Numbered from the stretch's first letter, positions 46,580-57,920 are shown. The stretch is 64,000 bases of DNA from Spiroplasma_E sp902809815 (GCF_964030925.1 NZ_OZ034992.1:1-64000); one strand, 5' to 3'. Numbers and translations are program-made. Notes: generated from the letters alone by a model not told the origin.

Positions 46580-48265
46580 TTATCCAATATTCTTTTTTAA
46601 GAAAAAACAAAATGATAAGAAAAATAAAACAATACACAACACACCGTAAAATAAACTAACAATCAAATTATTTTGTATGCTTGTAGTATTATTAACATCA
46701 ATTTTATATTCGCTATTTAAATGAAAAGTAAAATCAGGATAACTAAATAAAGTATTTTTTTGAACATTAAAATCAATACTTGATAAAGCTAATGGTTTAA
46801 ATCAAAAATTACCATAACATCCCATATAATTTGTTCACATTTGGTTTCAGTGCTCAATAAAATTAAAATAGTTAATCAAAGTATATAAATTCATATTATT
46901 TTTAAATGCAATAAAATTTTCATCATTTAAAACTTTTTCTGATTTAACTTGATAATAAATTCATATTTGATTATAAATGTAATCTTCCACAGTTCTTAAT
47001 AAAATATAAATTGGATTAAAAAAAAGATTATCATATTGGTTACGTAATGGACTGCTAAATTTAACATAATATCCACCATCTTTAAAAGCTCTTGTTCAAT
47101 CATCACTAGTTAATGTTTTTTTATTACTGCCTTCCTCAACATAAGATTTAGCAAGATCATATTCTAACAAATCAGGTATTTTTGATTTTTGTAAATAACA
47201 AAAATTATTAATTTCAAATTCATTATTATAATCTTCATATAATTGTAATAAATCTTTTTGAGTATCATTATTAGATTCTTGAATCTTTTGTTTTAATTCT
47301 TTTAAATTAATAAAGTATTTATTAAAAACTAAAACTATTTTAACTGTTTTGCCATTAAAATCATTATGTCCATTTCAAACATCAATTTTACCTTCCATTT
47401 CACCACTATTAAATGAACTATTTAAAAGAAATCCTTCTTTTTTATAAAAATCTTGTCTTTTACTAATAACTTCTTTTTTATTAATATCTTGTAATTCATC
47501 AATTGTTAAACTATTATAAAAATCAGCAATATCTTTAGTTAAATTAGGATAACGAATTAATCCCATTTTATAATATTTATTAAATAACATTGCTTCTTTA
47601 ATTTGTTTAACCAAATAAGGTCCAACACCTTCTTTAAAAGAAATTGGTAAATTTTCTGTTTTATTTAATATCAAAGAAGAAGGTAAACCACCCAAAAGGA
47701 ATAAACTACAAAAAATAACAAATATTAAAAAAACCTTTTCTGATGAAAAAAACGCTAACATAGCTACCGATCCATTAGTTACTAAAATTGAGAAAAAAAG
47801 TAAAAAAAGAAATAATTTTAAAATAATTAAAATATAAAATTTAATATATATTATTTTTAGAATTACCCCTATGATGCCTCCAAAAACTAATAAAGTAATA
47901 ATATTAGATACTATAAAAAATAATGAAGATAAAAATAACACGAAATATTGTGAAAGGATAATTACTTTTCTTGAATATGGCCTTGTTAGTATTAGAAGAA
48001 AAGAATTATCTTCAAATTGTGTACCAAATAACTTAATAGAATTCATTAAAGCAAAAATAAAAAGAAAAATGCTATACAAAATCATAATATAATATTGAAA
48101 AATAATGAAAAAAGTATTTGAACTTAATTTCAAAGTAAAAAAAACAATCGCTATTGTTAAAGATATAAATATTGATAAAATAAATAAAAAAACTGTAATA
48201 AAAGAATAATAAACCTTAATAAAAATAAACTCTAATAATTTACCTAAATTTGCTTTTTCAACCAT
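46580..48265 (-). CDS. ABC transporter permease with large external domain
   Basis: 561 aa in table 4. TM helices occupy residues ~15-230, then a ~270-residue hydrophilic domain, and a last TM near 530-555. ATG 48265 follows AGAGG. The ATPase gene follows directly on the minus strand, so both form an operon. The layout fits an ABC-2-like exporter. TGA occurs many times in the hydrophilic part, which breaks standard-code reading. Confidence 0.8.
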
Positions 48266-48800
48266 ACCTCTCTTAAATAACCTCTCAATGTATTAGTTTA
48301 TAATATTTTTATTTAAAAAAACAATTTTATTAATTTAGAAACAACAATATATACTAGCAATTATATAATCAATATTAAGCATAATATGAAAAATTTCTTA
48401 GTAGAATTTTACTATGTTTTATATAATAAATCTTGTTTTAATAGTATTAAATACAGTAAATGTTAAATTTTAAAACTAGTTATTATTTTAAAAATAAAAT
48501 AAGTAAAAACATAAAAAAACTTATAAAAAATCACTAAATATTATACTATTGGTGTTTATTATAAAACTTTAAAACATAATATAAAAAACAATTTTAGAAT
48601 AATATAAAATGAAGTAAATATATTCAACAATTTAAATATGTCTTTAATTTATTAAATTAAAAACATATTTTATCCAAGTTTGATTTTAATAATATTATGT
48701 TTTAAAACAAAAAATAATCATTTTTTATTACTAATTTCAATAATAGTTGTATTGAATATATTTAAATATATAAAAAGATTTATTTAAGGGGGTATAAATT
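48266..48800. other. 535-base gap between divergent genes; no gene seen
   Basis: Extremely AT-rich spacer carrying the promoters of the minus-strand ABC operon and the plus-strand lipoprotein. A 15-bp perfect inverted repeat (TTTAAAACATAATAT at 48568 and its complement at 48692) is separated by 109 bases. No coding frame, tRNA or IS end was found. Confidence 0.6.
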
Positions 48801-50405
48801 ATGAAAAAATTATTAAGTATTTTGGGGGCAATAATTTTAAGTACTACTGCTACTACAAATATTATTGCTTGTGGTGGAAATAATGATGAACCAATACCAG
48901 AAGAGCATGGTAAAGAACAAAGTGATACTGATTTATTAAAAATAGCAGAAGAAAAAATTAATAGTTTATTTGGTGAACTAATAAAAGACAAAAAAAATAT
49001 TTTAAGACCAGATAACTTTGGTAGTTCTGGACAAGAACTATTAACTGAAATTAATAAAATTCTTGATAACCAAGAAATTACTAATCAAGATTTATCTAAA
49101 CATTTTTATGACATAATTAAAGAAAACATTAGTAATTTTGGTGCTGAACTACGTAAGGATTCTAACTTAAAGTCATTATTTTCTGGTATTAATATTAATG
49201 AAATTTTAAAGTTAAATACTGATAAATCAAAAATTACTAAAGCTGAATTTAATGAATGAAAAAATAATAATGCTTTTGGGATGGATGATTATAATAAAGA
49301 AAAGTATCACATTGAATCTTGAAATCTTTTAAAATCAAGTTTAAAATTTGATTTAAAATGAAAGGATTTTGATGGTAATACATTAGATCGTGAATTAAGT
49401 ATAGATTTTTTTGATATAAACTTTATTAATCAAAATGCTAATACTGAAGGTGTAATTGAAAAAGTAGCAAGCAAAATTGAAGATAATTTAAAAGATTATA
49501 CTGTCGAAACTACTTTAGATTTAAAATGAAATATTTCAAAATGATGAAATAGTAATGAGTTAAAAGAAAACATTTTAGAAAAGATAAAAACAAAATTGGG
49601 AGCTAAATTTATTGCTCGTGATCAAACGAAATTTCATAATTATCAATTGCCAAATAATAATAATAATTGAAGTGTTACTAAAGAAAAACAAAATGATTTT
49701 CAAAGTATGGCACAAAAAGTATTTTTAAATCAATCAGGTTCTGATGTTAAATCAATTTTTACTAATAAAGCTAATTCATATGCACAAACCTTTGAAAACA
49801 AATTTGAAAATTGAAAATATAGAAGCAAAATTACTTCAGATCTAGATAAAGTAAGTTTGTTCGGAGAATTTGAAATTAATAGTTGAACATATCATAATTT
49901 AACATTAAACCCTATTAAAATTCCTGTTGTCATCCGCGATACTATGTCAACACAAAATCGAATTAATAGTACTGCTGATAAATTATCCAAATTTTGTTCT
50001 AAAGATGGTATTTGAAACAATCGCCTTACTATCAGTAAGTTTGAAGGTAACTTTACAATGAAAATGAATAAAAATGATTTTAAAGCTTACGAAAATAATA
50101 ATTTTAGTGATACTTTAAGATATTTACAAGATAAAACTACTGATTTAGCAAAAAAGAATGGTTTTTTTCAAAATAATGATTCACTAGAATTAATTAATTG
50201 TCATGAATTAGGGCAAAAAGGTCTTAGATGACAAAACACGCTATTAAAATCTAAATTAAAAAATAATAAATATATTATAGATAATTTGTCTTTAGGTACC
50301 GTTGATATTTGAATGTATTTTAATGGTTATGTTTTATCTTTAGCGTATTCTTTTGCTCCAACTTATGCGGTAATAGAAGGTGATGATAATAATGTTTGAA
50401 ATTAA
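48801..50405 (+). CDS. Large lipoprotein of unknown function
   Basis: 534 aa. The signal peptide ends in NIIAC (Cys24), then Gly/Asn/Asp/Glu-rich linker. The mature part is mostly hydrophilic with Trp-rich stretches (TGA-coded) such as SWNLLKSSLKFDLKW. It resembles mollicute surface lipoproteins without a known domain. A GGGGGT site precedes ATG 48801. Base composition is like its surroundings. Confidence 0.82.
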
Positions 50406-50450
50406 TATATAATTTAAAAAAAATTATTAAACCTTAACGATAGATAATAC

Positions 50451-50671
50451 AAAAATTAGTAGTTTTTTAATTGAAAAATTACTAATTTTATATATTAAAT
50501 ATTTTTTTAAAATGAAATCTTTTTTGATTTTAATTTTTAAAATTTAGAATAGATTGCATTTATGATGAACAAAAATAAAAATCGTAAATATGTTCAAATT
50601 TAAGGGATGATAAATTATCAATAATGAAAATCAAAAAAATTGAAAATCTTATTTATAAAATAAAAATTATA
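50451..50671 (+). repeat. Deletion remnant of the module at 45121-45650
   Basis: This segment matches the terminator, leader and gene end found near 45121. Shared blocks include TATATTAAATATTTT after a hairpin, CAAATTTAAG then GATGATAAAT, and GAAAATCAAAAAA then TTGAAAATCTTATTTATAAA. The middle (the repeat region of the Lys-rich gene) is missing. It holds no intact gene and fills most of the 397-base gap before 50803. Confidence 0.7.
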
Positions 50672-50802
50672 TAAAAAGTATTAACTATATTAACTATAAT
50701 TAATATGTTGGTAACACAACACATTTATTATTTTTTTAAATTTAAAAACAATTAATTATCAAATAAAATTGACTAAGTAAAATAAAAGGAGTAGTAAGAT
50801 TT

Positions 50803-51474
50803 ATGAATAATTCAACAGAACAATCAAGAAATGAACCAACACATTTATTAGAAGAAAATATGACAAGCACAAGTACAAGTTGTTGACAAAAAGAATTTGG
50901 TTGTTGTTGTATTACAATGTTATCATCATCATTACTTTCAACAATGGGCTTCGGTGTTGGTGCAATATATGGTTTATTAAAAAACAATGATGCTAGTAAT
51001 GTCAATAGTGTCGGCATAGGACTTTTCTTATTAGGAGCTATAACAGGACTTAGATGTGGAGTTGCAATTAATGACTGGTTAATAAAAAGAAATAATAATG
51101 AGCATCAAAATAATTTCAACAGTGGTTATGATAATGAGGGATTTTTACAGGAAGTTACTATAATAGATAAAGATGCTAGGCCATTAATAATTTCTTCAAA
51201 TACAACAAAGACTAGTAAACTAGATAATGGTTTAATAAAGATTGAACAAACACTTCAAGTAGAAATTGAAAAGGATAATGAACAACAATTTCAAGATGGA
51301 ATCAATGAATATTGTACAAATGAAATGGCAAGAAAAATAAACGATAAAGATTGCTCTTTAAAAAATAATGTAGGTCAAAATCCTAATTTTACACAAATTA
51401 AAGCAGAAATTCATAGTATTCCAACTAATTTAAATGATCAGCCATCAACAAGTACGGGTATATATCATTTATAA
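50803..51474 (+). CDS. Two-helix membrane protein with N-terminal Cys cluster
   Basis: 223 aa. Residues ~26-35 hold a Cys cluster (CWQKEFGCCC). Two TM helices follow near residues 38-55 and 66-84, then a ~135-residue hydrophilic tail. No family is recognised. AAGGAG precedes ATG 50803. It has loose resemblance in layout to the prophage membrane protein at 60925, but this is weak. Confidence 0.65.
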
Positions 51475-51518
51475 GTATTAACTATTTTAAAAATAAAGAA
51501 ATATATGAAATCTTAACC

Positions 51519-52787
51519 CTAAGCCATGCTATTGAAAAAACTACATTTGTTTATTTTAGTGTTAAAATATGAATCTCTACCAGCAGAATTATTTACAGAA
51601 ACTTGTATATTTCAATAAATATTATGATCATCATGTCATATGTTAAAACTAAAATCAATATGTGTTCCTCAACCAGAACCATTTTTGGTATCAATAACTC
51701 CTGAAAAGAAACTATGGATGTTATTAGTAATATCAGTTGTGGCACCATTTAGTTTAGCAGTTGCTGATTGGCCAGTAGATATTGAAATTTTACAGTATGA
51801 ATCTTTATCAAAAGCAAATGTTGGATAGATTTTAGTAAAGTTATCTCAATTATGAGCATAATTAGCTCAGTCTGTTAAAATATATGTGCTAGAAATATAA
51901 TTATTAAGTGATAAAAATCCAGAATATGAATCAGAATATGAATAATTTATATTATTTTTATCAATATTAGTATTAGTTCATGTATTATAATAAATTTCAA
52001 TTAAATTATTTTTATTATCAAAAATATAATTAATTGAATTATTTTTATCTGTTATTTTTATTGGAAGATTATATATGAAATTATAAATATTATTATTACT
52101 ACTAATTAAATTAATAATTTTATTAGTTAAATCTTTATTAAAATTATCTTGGATACTTGTTTGACTCATAAAGTATGTTCCTAACTTGTCAGCTATTGTT
52201 TCATCAATTTGATTATTTTTTGTTGCTTTAGCAATATAGTATAGTCCTAATGTTTCACTTAAACTGTTATTATATTCTACTTTATTACCACCAGTTTGAT
52301 TAGAAATACTAATATGATTAGGTAAACTACCTAATTGCACATATTGTCAATCGTTATTATCACCATCAAAATAAGTTTTATTATATTCACTTTTACTATA
52401 TTCATTATCTGTATTTTTAATAGTAGTTATTTTTTTATGACTATTCATTTCTTGTTTTGTATTTTCAATATTTAATTTTTGATCACTAGGAATAGTAACA
52501 TCAGGATTATAAACTAAATTACCTGCATTATCGACTAAAAATACATCTCTTGCATTAGCAAAAGTATAATCTTTTAATGCAGATGTATCATAGCTATAAA
52601 ATTTATGATCAGTTGTTGATTGATTAGTTATTATGTCATTATCATTTAAGTAACCATATTTATTATTGAATAATGAAGTTGTATTATTTACGTTGTTTTT
52701 TAATGAGTTATTAATATCATTAATATTGTTATTTCCTGTTAAAACTAAGATTGTTAAACTGCTTAGGGCTATTAAAAATTGTTTCAT
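51519..52787 (-). CDS. Secreted protein, no lipobox
   Basis: 422 aa in table 4. A signal-like N-terminus (MKQFLIALSSLTILVLTG) has no Cys, so the mature protein may be released. The mature part is Asn/Asp/Ser/Tyr-rich, and the last third is Trp- and aromatic-rich (for example DWANYAHNWDNF). No domain recognised. ATG 52787 with AGGTGAT is preferred over GTG 52796. The plus-strand frame at 51640 is its shadow. Confidence 0.75.
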
Positions 52788-52991
52788 AGATATCACCTAT
52801 TTATATTAAAATGAATACTATTAGTAGTATTATAGTATAATAATAGCACTTATTAATATAAAACAAAATTAAATAAATATTAAGAAACAAAGTTGATTTT
52901 TATCTTATAATTTTTAAAAATAACATCCCTTTGGATATTATTTTTAAATTATTATTTATCTACGATCATTTAATCTTACTATATTTAATAT

Positions 52992-53204
52992 TTACATTTT
53001 TGCTGATTTGCTACTAGAACTTTGATTTCCATTTGTTGTTGATTGATTTATTTTTGACTTATCTTTTTCAAGTTCAAGAGCATTAGCAACTTTTTCTCGT
53101 CTTTCACTTTCGTTTTTTTCTCCTCAAACTTTATTTGTTTCTTTTGCTTCTTTGTTATAGTTATCTTTATCAGCTTGACTTCATTCATTACATGATCTTC
53201 ACAT
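52992..53204 (-). CDS. Small highly charged soluble protein (70 aa)
   Basis: ATG 53204 follows AAAGGAG. The frame holds TGA-coded Trp residues 2, 8 and ~31, so it is missed in the standard code. Sequence is rich in Asn, Lys, Glu and Ser (KEAKETNKVWGEKNESERR, then a Ser/Asn tail). No domain known. It abuts an IS stump. Confidence 0.55.
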
Positions 53205-53259
53205 ATTTATAATCTCCTTTATTTGTTCTTGAATATTTTTTATCATAAAAATATTCAAT

Positions 53260-53576
53260 GGACATATTCCGTAATTAAATTTAATTAATTGTTAATAAAA
53301 TTGTTTTAAAACTATTTAGTGTTATTGAATATAGAAATAAATATTTTTTGAAAAAATAGTTTAAAAAATGAGTTTACATTTTAAACAAAAAATTGTTAAT
53401 AATATTTTTATATTAACTCGATAAAAATTTAAATTTTAAAAAAATATTTTTAATATTTTTTTTATTTTAATGGTTTTATTTTATTAAAAATTTCACAAAG
53501 TAAGTTAAATCTTAAGTACATAAGTCTAAATTTAGATTTTCTACATTTATTTACTAAAATTTTGAATCTTTTCAAT
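53260..53576 (-). mobile_element. IS5-family stump (3' end only, minus strand)
   Basis: The sequence is the reverse complement of the right ~315 bases of the IS5-type copies, from terminus GGACATATTCC to the KRFKI coding block. It is cut at 53576, where an unrelated IS3-type end begins. The other part of this IS is absent beyond the IS3 element, so DNA was lost. Confidence 0.85.
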
Positions 53577-53583
53577 GGTGGTT

Positions 53584-54699
53584 GGCCCTTAATTACTGGA
53601 CCATTTTTGATATAAAATTCTAAATTTTAATTTGTAAAATTGGTGGTTTTAGAAATTTAGAATGTATTCTTTCATAATTATAAAACATAACATATTGATT
53701 TACATCATTTATAGCTTCATTGATGGATAAATATTGATTTGATCCTTTAGGTAGTCATTCTTGAGATAAATGAGAAAATCAGTTTTCAGATAATACATTA
53801 CCACCAATATCATAAGGTTGTTTTTTGCTTAAAATTATTTGTTTATCCTCTGCTCATTTTGTGATATCCTGACAATAAAATTCGTTGGCGTTATCTGAAT
53901 GTAAAATAACATTTTTTACTTGATTTCAAGAAAATTGTTTGTTGATTTTTTCAAGAGCAGGAAGAATTAAATCCTGATATGATTTATTAGGAGCAATATT
54001 ATAACTAACAACATTATTTGAATAAAAATCAATAATTACAAAAAGATATAATCATCCTTCTTTAGTATTTATTTGTTTAGTGTCCATTGATCAAATTTGA
54101 TTTGAAGAGGTTGTACTTTTATAATCTTTGTTTACTTTATCCATTGTAGGTATTCACTTATTTGGATTTTTTTTGTTTTTAGGATAGTTATTTTTAGTTT
54201 GTTTTAATCCTTGAATATTGTGTTCTTTCATAATTTTTCGCATTTGTTTTATTGATAATTCTATATTTAAAATGATATTTTTTTCTTGTTTTAATCACTC
54301 TTTAAAAGCTGAAAAAATTCTTAAATATCCATAAATTCTGCCTTTTCTTGTAGAATGAAATTCGATTAAAAGTTGGCATATTTTTTGATATTTATGATTG
54401 CATTTAATAATATGATTTTCTTCTTTTTTAATAGGTTTTTGTTTATTTTTTAAAAAGTAATATGTTGATCTGTTTAATTGAAGATATTGACATAGGTTTC
54501 TAATTGAATATTGATTTTTACAATCATCAATAATTTTAATTTTTTCTTTGATATTTAATTTGTTAATTACTAATGCTATTTGTTTAATTTTATCCATTAA
54601 TAAAAATCCTTTCAGGTTAAAATTAGTGTTAATTATATAACACAATTGTTTTTAGAATACATTCAGGTTTTTTAAATTAATGGTCTAGTAAAAAGGGCT
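53584..54699 (-). mobile_element. IS3-family insertion sequence
   Basis: Imperfect inverted ends GGCCCTTAATTACTGGACCA (left) and AGCCCTTTTTACTAGACCA (right, complemented) bracket a single transposase gene. The exact tips are uncertain by a few bases. Left flank is the IS5 stump, right flank is the AAGTGGC array. Confidence 0.75.
53620..54597 (-). CDS. IS3-family transposase (OrfB type), apparently intact
   Basis: 325 aa in table 4. A helix-turn-helix-like N-terminus (SIRNLCQYLQLNRSTYYF) precedes the DDE core: D in WSMDTKQI, D in LHSDNANEF, E in VLSENWFSHL. An AAAGGA site leads ATG 54597. OrfA is not visible, so transposition may need another source. Frame is intact, unlike the standard-code view which stops after ~100 residues. 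Confidence 0.85.
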
Positions 54700-54720
54700 A
54701 AGTGGCAAGTGGCAAGTGGC
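54700..54720. repeat. Three tandem AAGTGGC heptamers
   Basis: Perfect triple copy of a 7-base unit between the IS3 end and the truncated permease gene. It matches the double copy at 35323. Expansion at the IS boundary is possible. Confidence 0.8.
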
Positions 54721-55569
54721 TGTACAGGTGGAATTTTAAATACTAGAGCAGGAATTGTTAATTTTGGTTTTGATGGTATTATGTGTACTGGTGCTGCTAC
54801 ATATTGTATAATTGTTTCACAATTAAAAAATAATTTTGGTGGTGGTGTTGCAATTTTGGCATTTTTTATCACTATTATCATCGGAATTGTATTTGGTTTA
54901 ATTCATAGTTTAGCAACCTTATTGTTTAGAACAAATCAATTTTTAGTATCAATGGTTATTAATTACTTTGGTTATGGATTAGCAGTAATTTTACCATTAA
55001 CATTTACTGGAGAAATAAATTATTCATTAGCAAGTATTTATATTTATCAATTTTCTTGAATTGCAATTTTGGTAACCTTTTTAGCAATTTATATTTTTGC
55101 AGCTATTTTGTTTTTAACTAAGCTTGGATTATACATTAGAGGAATTGGTGAGAATCCAACTGCAGTGGCTTTAAATTATATTCATGTTCGTCGTTCTCGA
55201 TTTTATATTTCGCTATTTTCTAGTTCTTTAGCTTGTTTTTCAGGTGCTTTATTTGTTTATGTACTTCCAAGTACTTTTATTTATAGTAATAATTTTGCTG
55301 GTATTGGATTTTTAGCAATTGCTTTATGAATGATGGCACATAGTAGATTTTTTTTAACTTCTATTATTTGTTTTATTTTTTCTTTTTTATATCAGTATAT
55401 TAATGCTTCACAAACATTTATAGTTATTAGTAATAATATTCCAAGTTGATTATGAGGAATGTTTCCATATTTAATAGCATTAGTATCATTAATGATTTTT
55501 CGTCCTAATACAGAATTGGTAAAAAGTTGAGCGCAACCTTATGTTAAAGCAGGTAGAAAATGACAATAA
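54709..55569 (+). pseudogene. Nucleoside/simple-sugar ABC transporter permease, 5' truncated
   Basis: The reading starts inside the heptamer array. GILNTRAGIVNFGFDGIM is the conserved permease block of the BmpA-dependent nucleoside importers (NupQ type). It continues with several TM segments to TAA at 55567. The first TM region (~30-40 residues) is missing, lost at the IS3 junction. No partner ATPase, second permease or BMP lipoprotein lies nearby. Translation from GTG 54709 would give a short, probably non-functional protein. Confidence 0.82.
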
Positions 55570-55666
55570 AATTATATGCTAGCAATATTTTAAAACCTTT
55601 ATCAAGTTTAATAAATATAATGTTTTAAATGTTTTTTAATAAATTCAGTTTTTATTTTTATTCTGT

Positions 55667-56824
55667 AGACATATTCCGTAATTAAATTTTTTAAAAGTCA
55701 ATTAATAATTTTAAAATTTATTTTATAATTTTGTTATTAACAATAAATTTAGAAAAGTGTTGATAAAAATGATTTTTGAAAATTTAAAAAAATTAAAAAA
55801 TGAAGAATTTTACAGATATTTTGGTATAAAACGTTTTCATTTTAATGAAATGTTAGAAAAATTAATTGAAATAGAAAAATTAGAAAAAAATAAAGGTCGA
55901 AAAAATAAACTTTCAGTAGAAGAAAGATTAATGATGACTTTATTATACTGAAAAGAATATTATACTTTTTTTCAAATGAGTATTAAATCTAAAATGAGCC
56001 CATCAAGTTGTTTTCGAAATATTACTTGAGTAGAAAATAAACTTAGTAACCACAAAGATTACCAATTTTTAAAAGAAAGATATAAATTAAAAATTGATAA
56101 AAAACAAGAAAATTCAAATGAATTTCAATTTTATTTAATTGATTCAACTGAGATTGAAATTGAAAGACCAACTAAAAAAAACTACAGTTAGAATATTTTT
56201 CTGGTAAAAGTTGAATGTATTCTATAAAATTTCAAATTGTATATGATTTTTTTAATAAAAAAATTGTTGATATTTTTGCTGATAATGGTAAAGTGCATGA
56301 TTTTCAAATATTAAAAAATTCAAATCTTGAATTTTCAGAAAAAACAATAATTATTGGTGATTTAGGATATCAAGGTATACAAAATATTTATAAAAATACA
56401 ATAATACCAATTAAAAGAACTAAAAATAAAAAATTAACTAAACAAGAAAGAAAATACAATAAGATTGTATCTAAAATTAGAATTAAAGTTGAACATGTCT
56501 TTGCTTGATTGAAAAGATTCAAAATTTTAGTAAATAAATGTAGAAAATCTAAATTTAGACTTATGTACTTAAGATTTAACTTACTTTGTGAAATTTTTAA
56601 TAAAATAAAACCATTAAAATAAAAAAAATATTAAAAATATTTTTTTAAAATTTAAATTTTTATCGAGTTAATATAAAAATATTATTAACAATTTTTTGTT
56701 TAAAATGTAAACTCATTTTTTAAACTATTTTTTCAAAAAATATTTATTTCTATATTCAATAACACTAAATAGTTTTAAAACAATTTTATTGACAATTAAT
56801 TAAATTTAATTACGGAATATGTCT
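55667..56824 (+). mobile_element. IS5-family insertion sequence, copy 3 (best preserved)
   Basis: Ends AGACATATTCC and GGAATATGTCT are perfect inverted repeats. A TGT target duplication flanks it (55664-55666 and 56825-56827). Length 1158 bp. Retains T7 and A8 tracts, so a complete transposase can be made with one slip. Confidence 0.93.
55769..56622 (+). CDS. IS5-family DDE transposase made by -1 slippage on A8
   Basis: OrfA (55769-56191) ends in TAG shortly after the A8 run 56074+100 (56174-56181). A -1 slip, or one added A in the transcript, joins it to orfB with sense TKK-K-LQLEYFSGKSW. The fusion is 284 aa and contains LIDSTEIEI (first D), GDLGYQGI (second D) and KVEHVFAWLKRF (E). ATG 55769 is chosen; GTG 55757 is possible. 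TGA-coded Trp residues are frequent. Confidence 0.8.
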
Positions 56825-56869
56825 TGTATAATAAATTTATTAAGCAATGAAAAAGGGGAATTTTAAATT

Positions 56870-57063
56870 ATGGTAAAAAAATTAAATGACAGTTTTGAGA
56901 AATTGATTGAACAGAACAATGACAGTTTAGAAAAAATATTAAAAAAAAGAAAAACATTTAAAAATAATGAGAAAAAATAATTAATAAAATTTCTAATATT
57001 AACTATCAAAAAATTAATGATGATGAAGTAATAAGTTTTAAATCTAAAAAAATAAATGTATAG
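56870..57063 (+). pseudogene. Small coiled-coil gene with frameshift near its 3' end
   Basis: ATG 56870 follows AAGGGG. 36 codons (VKKLNDSFEKLIEQNNDSL) end at TAA 56978 after an A6 run. Removing or adding a base there opens a second stretch to TAG 57061-57063. Rich in Lys, Asn and Glu. No function recognised. Confidence 0.4.
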
Positions 57064-57150
57064 TAATGTAAATTAGATTAAAGCATTTATTTTTTAAGAA
57101 AATATTTTTTATAATTTGTATAATAATTTTTTAAAAAAGATTGTTAATTA

Positions 57151-57384
57151 CTAGTATTTATTAATAAAATTATTAGTTGTTATATTAGGAACTTGGGTTT
57201 CATATTTTGTTATTTCTTCATGCAAAGATTTTGATCATTTAAGGTGTGAATTTAATGGTTTCACATTTTGTAATAATATAGATTCTTTATATTCTTGATT
57301 TCCACCACTAAGACTTTGTTTTTTTTGTGCTTCTTGTTGGTAAATTTTTTTGGGAGGTTCCCAAAAAAGTAGGAAGATGAATTA
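57151..57384 (-). pseudogene. Decayed C-terminal ORF fragment
   Basis: Minus-strand frame of about 77 codons ending in TAG at 57151, without a start codon. It includes FWEPPKKIYQQEAQKKQ and SLSGGNQEYKESILL. It looks like the tail of a larger lost gene. A 10-bp hairpin (57346-57368, GGT loop) lies within it. Confidence 0.4.
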
Positions 57385-57514
57385 CTAGATAAATAAATTC
57401 TTTTGAATATTACCATTTAAAAATGATGATAGACAAATTAAATTCTCTTTTACCCTTAAATTTAATATTCGACGTATTTTAAAAAATATACATTTAAAAA
57501 ATTATTATCAAAGG

Positions 57515-57545
57515 AAAAAGACAAGAAATAATCTTGTCTTTTTTT
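57515..57545 (+). terminator. Strong Rho-independent terminator
   Basis: AAAAAGACAAG and CTTGTCTTTTT pair over an 7-nt loop and lead to T-rich sequence. It faces the plus strand and isolates the region ahead of the GC-richer block. Confidence 0.85.
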
Positions 57546-57589
57546 GTAATTGTAAAATTTTAAAATTTTTATTATTAATACTCTTTAAA

Positions 57590-57920
57590 TATCTACTACA
57601 CGCAGTGACCAAGTAGGAGAAAGTTAATAATTAATAATCTTCTTTAACGCTATTATCAACAAGTGTTAGGGAACTAAAAAAGTGAACTACAACACAGTTG
57701 TTAAAAATAGTAGCTAGAACATGTGGACTTGCATGGATAAATAAAAAGTGGAGTGATACCTAATAAAATATACTAACCATTAATGGTAATTCTTGGGGTG
57801 GGAGCGAATTGGAAACTAGTATATATAGACCTGTTGTAGGGACCTATTGTATTAATTCTATTCTTTATTTAACCAACCTTGCCACTCCCCAGTGAGCAAG
57901 TGTTGGTTTTATTTTTTATT
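57590..57920 (+). ncRNA. Candidate structured non-coding RNA next to a prophage
   Basis: No coding frame of note. G+C is 103 of 300 bases in 57601-57900, clearly above neighbours (7 of 60 in 57061-57120). Pairings visible: AACAAGTGTT with AACACAGTTGTT (57657-57713), CATG around 57720 and 57732, and a final 16-bp hairpin with CCCC loop (57871-57908) followed by a T-rich run. I do not match it to RNase P, tmRNA or tRNA. Direction is inferred from the terminator-like end. Confidence 0.5.

Noticed and set aside
51640..51828. Plus-strand 62-aa frame
   Set aside because: It is antisense to the secreted protein gene, which has signal peptide, ribosome site and a longer frame.
57597..57920. RNase P RNA, tmRNA, T-box or group II intron
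   Set aside because: GGGGTGGGAGCG loosely recalls a T-box but lacks the rest; no GAGGAAAGTCC-type P RNA core, no CCA-ended tmRNA arm and no intron domain V match.
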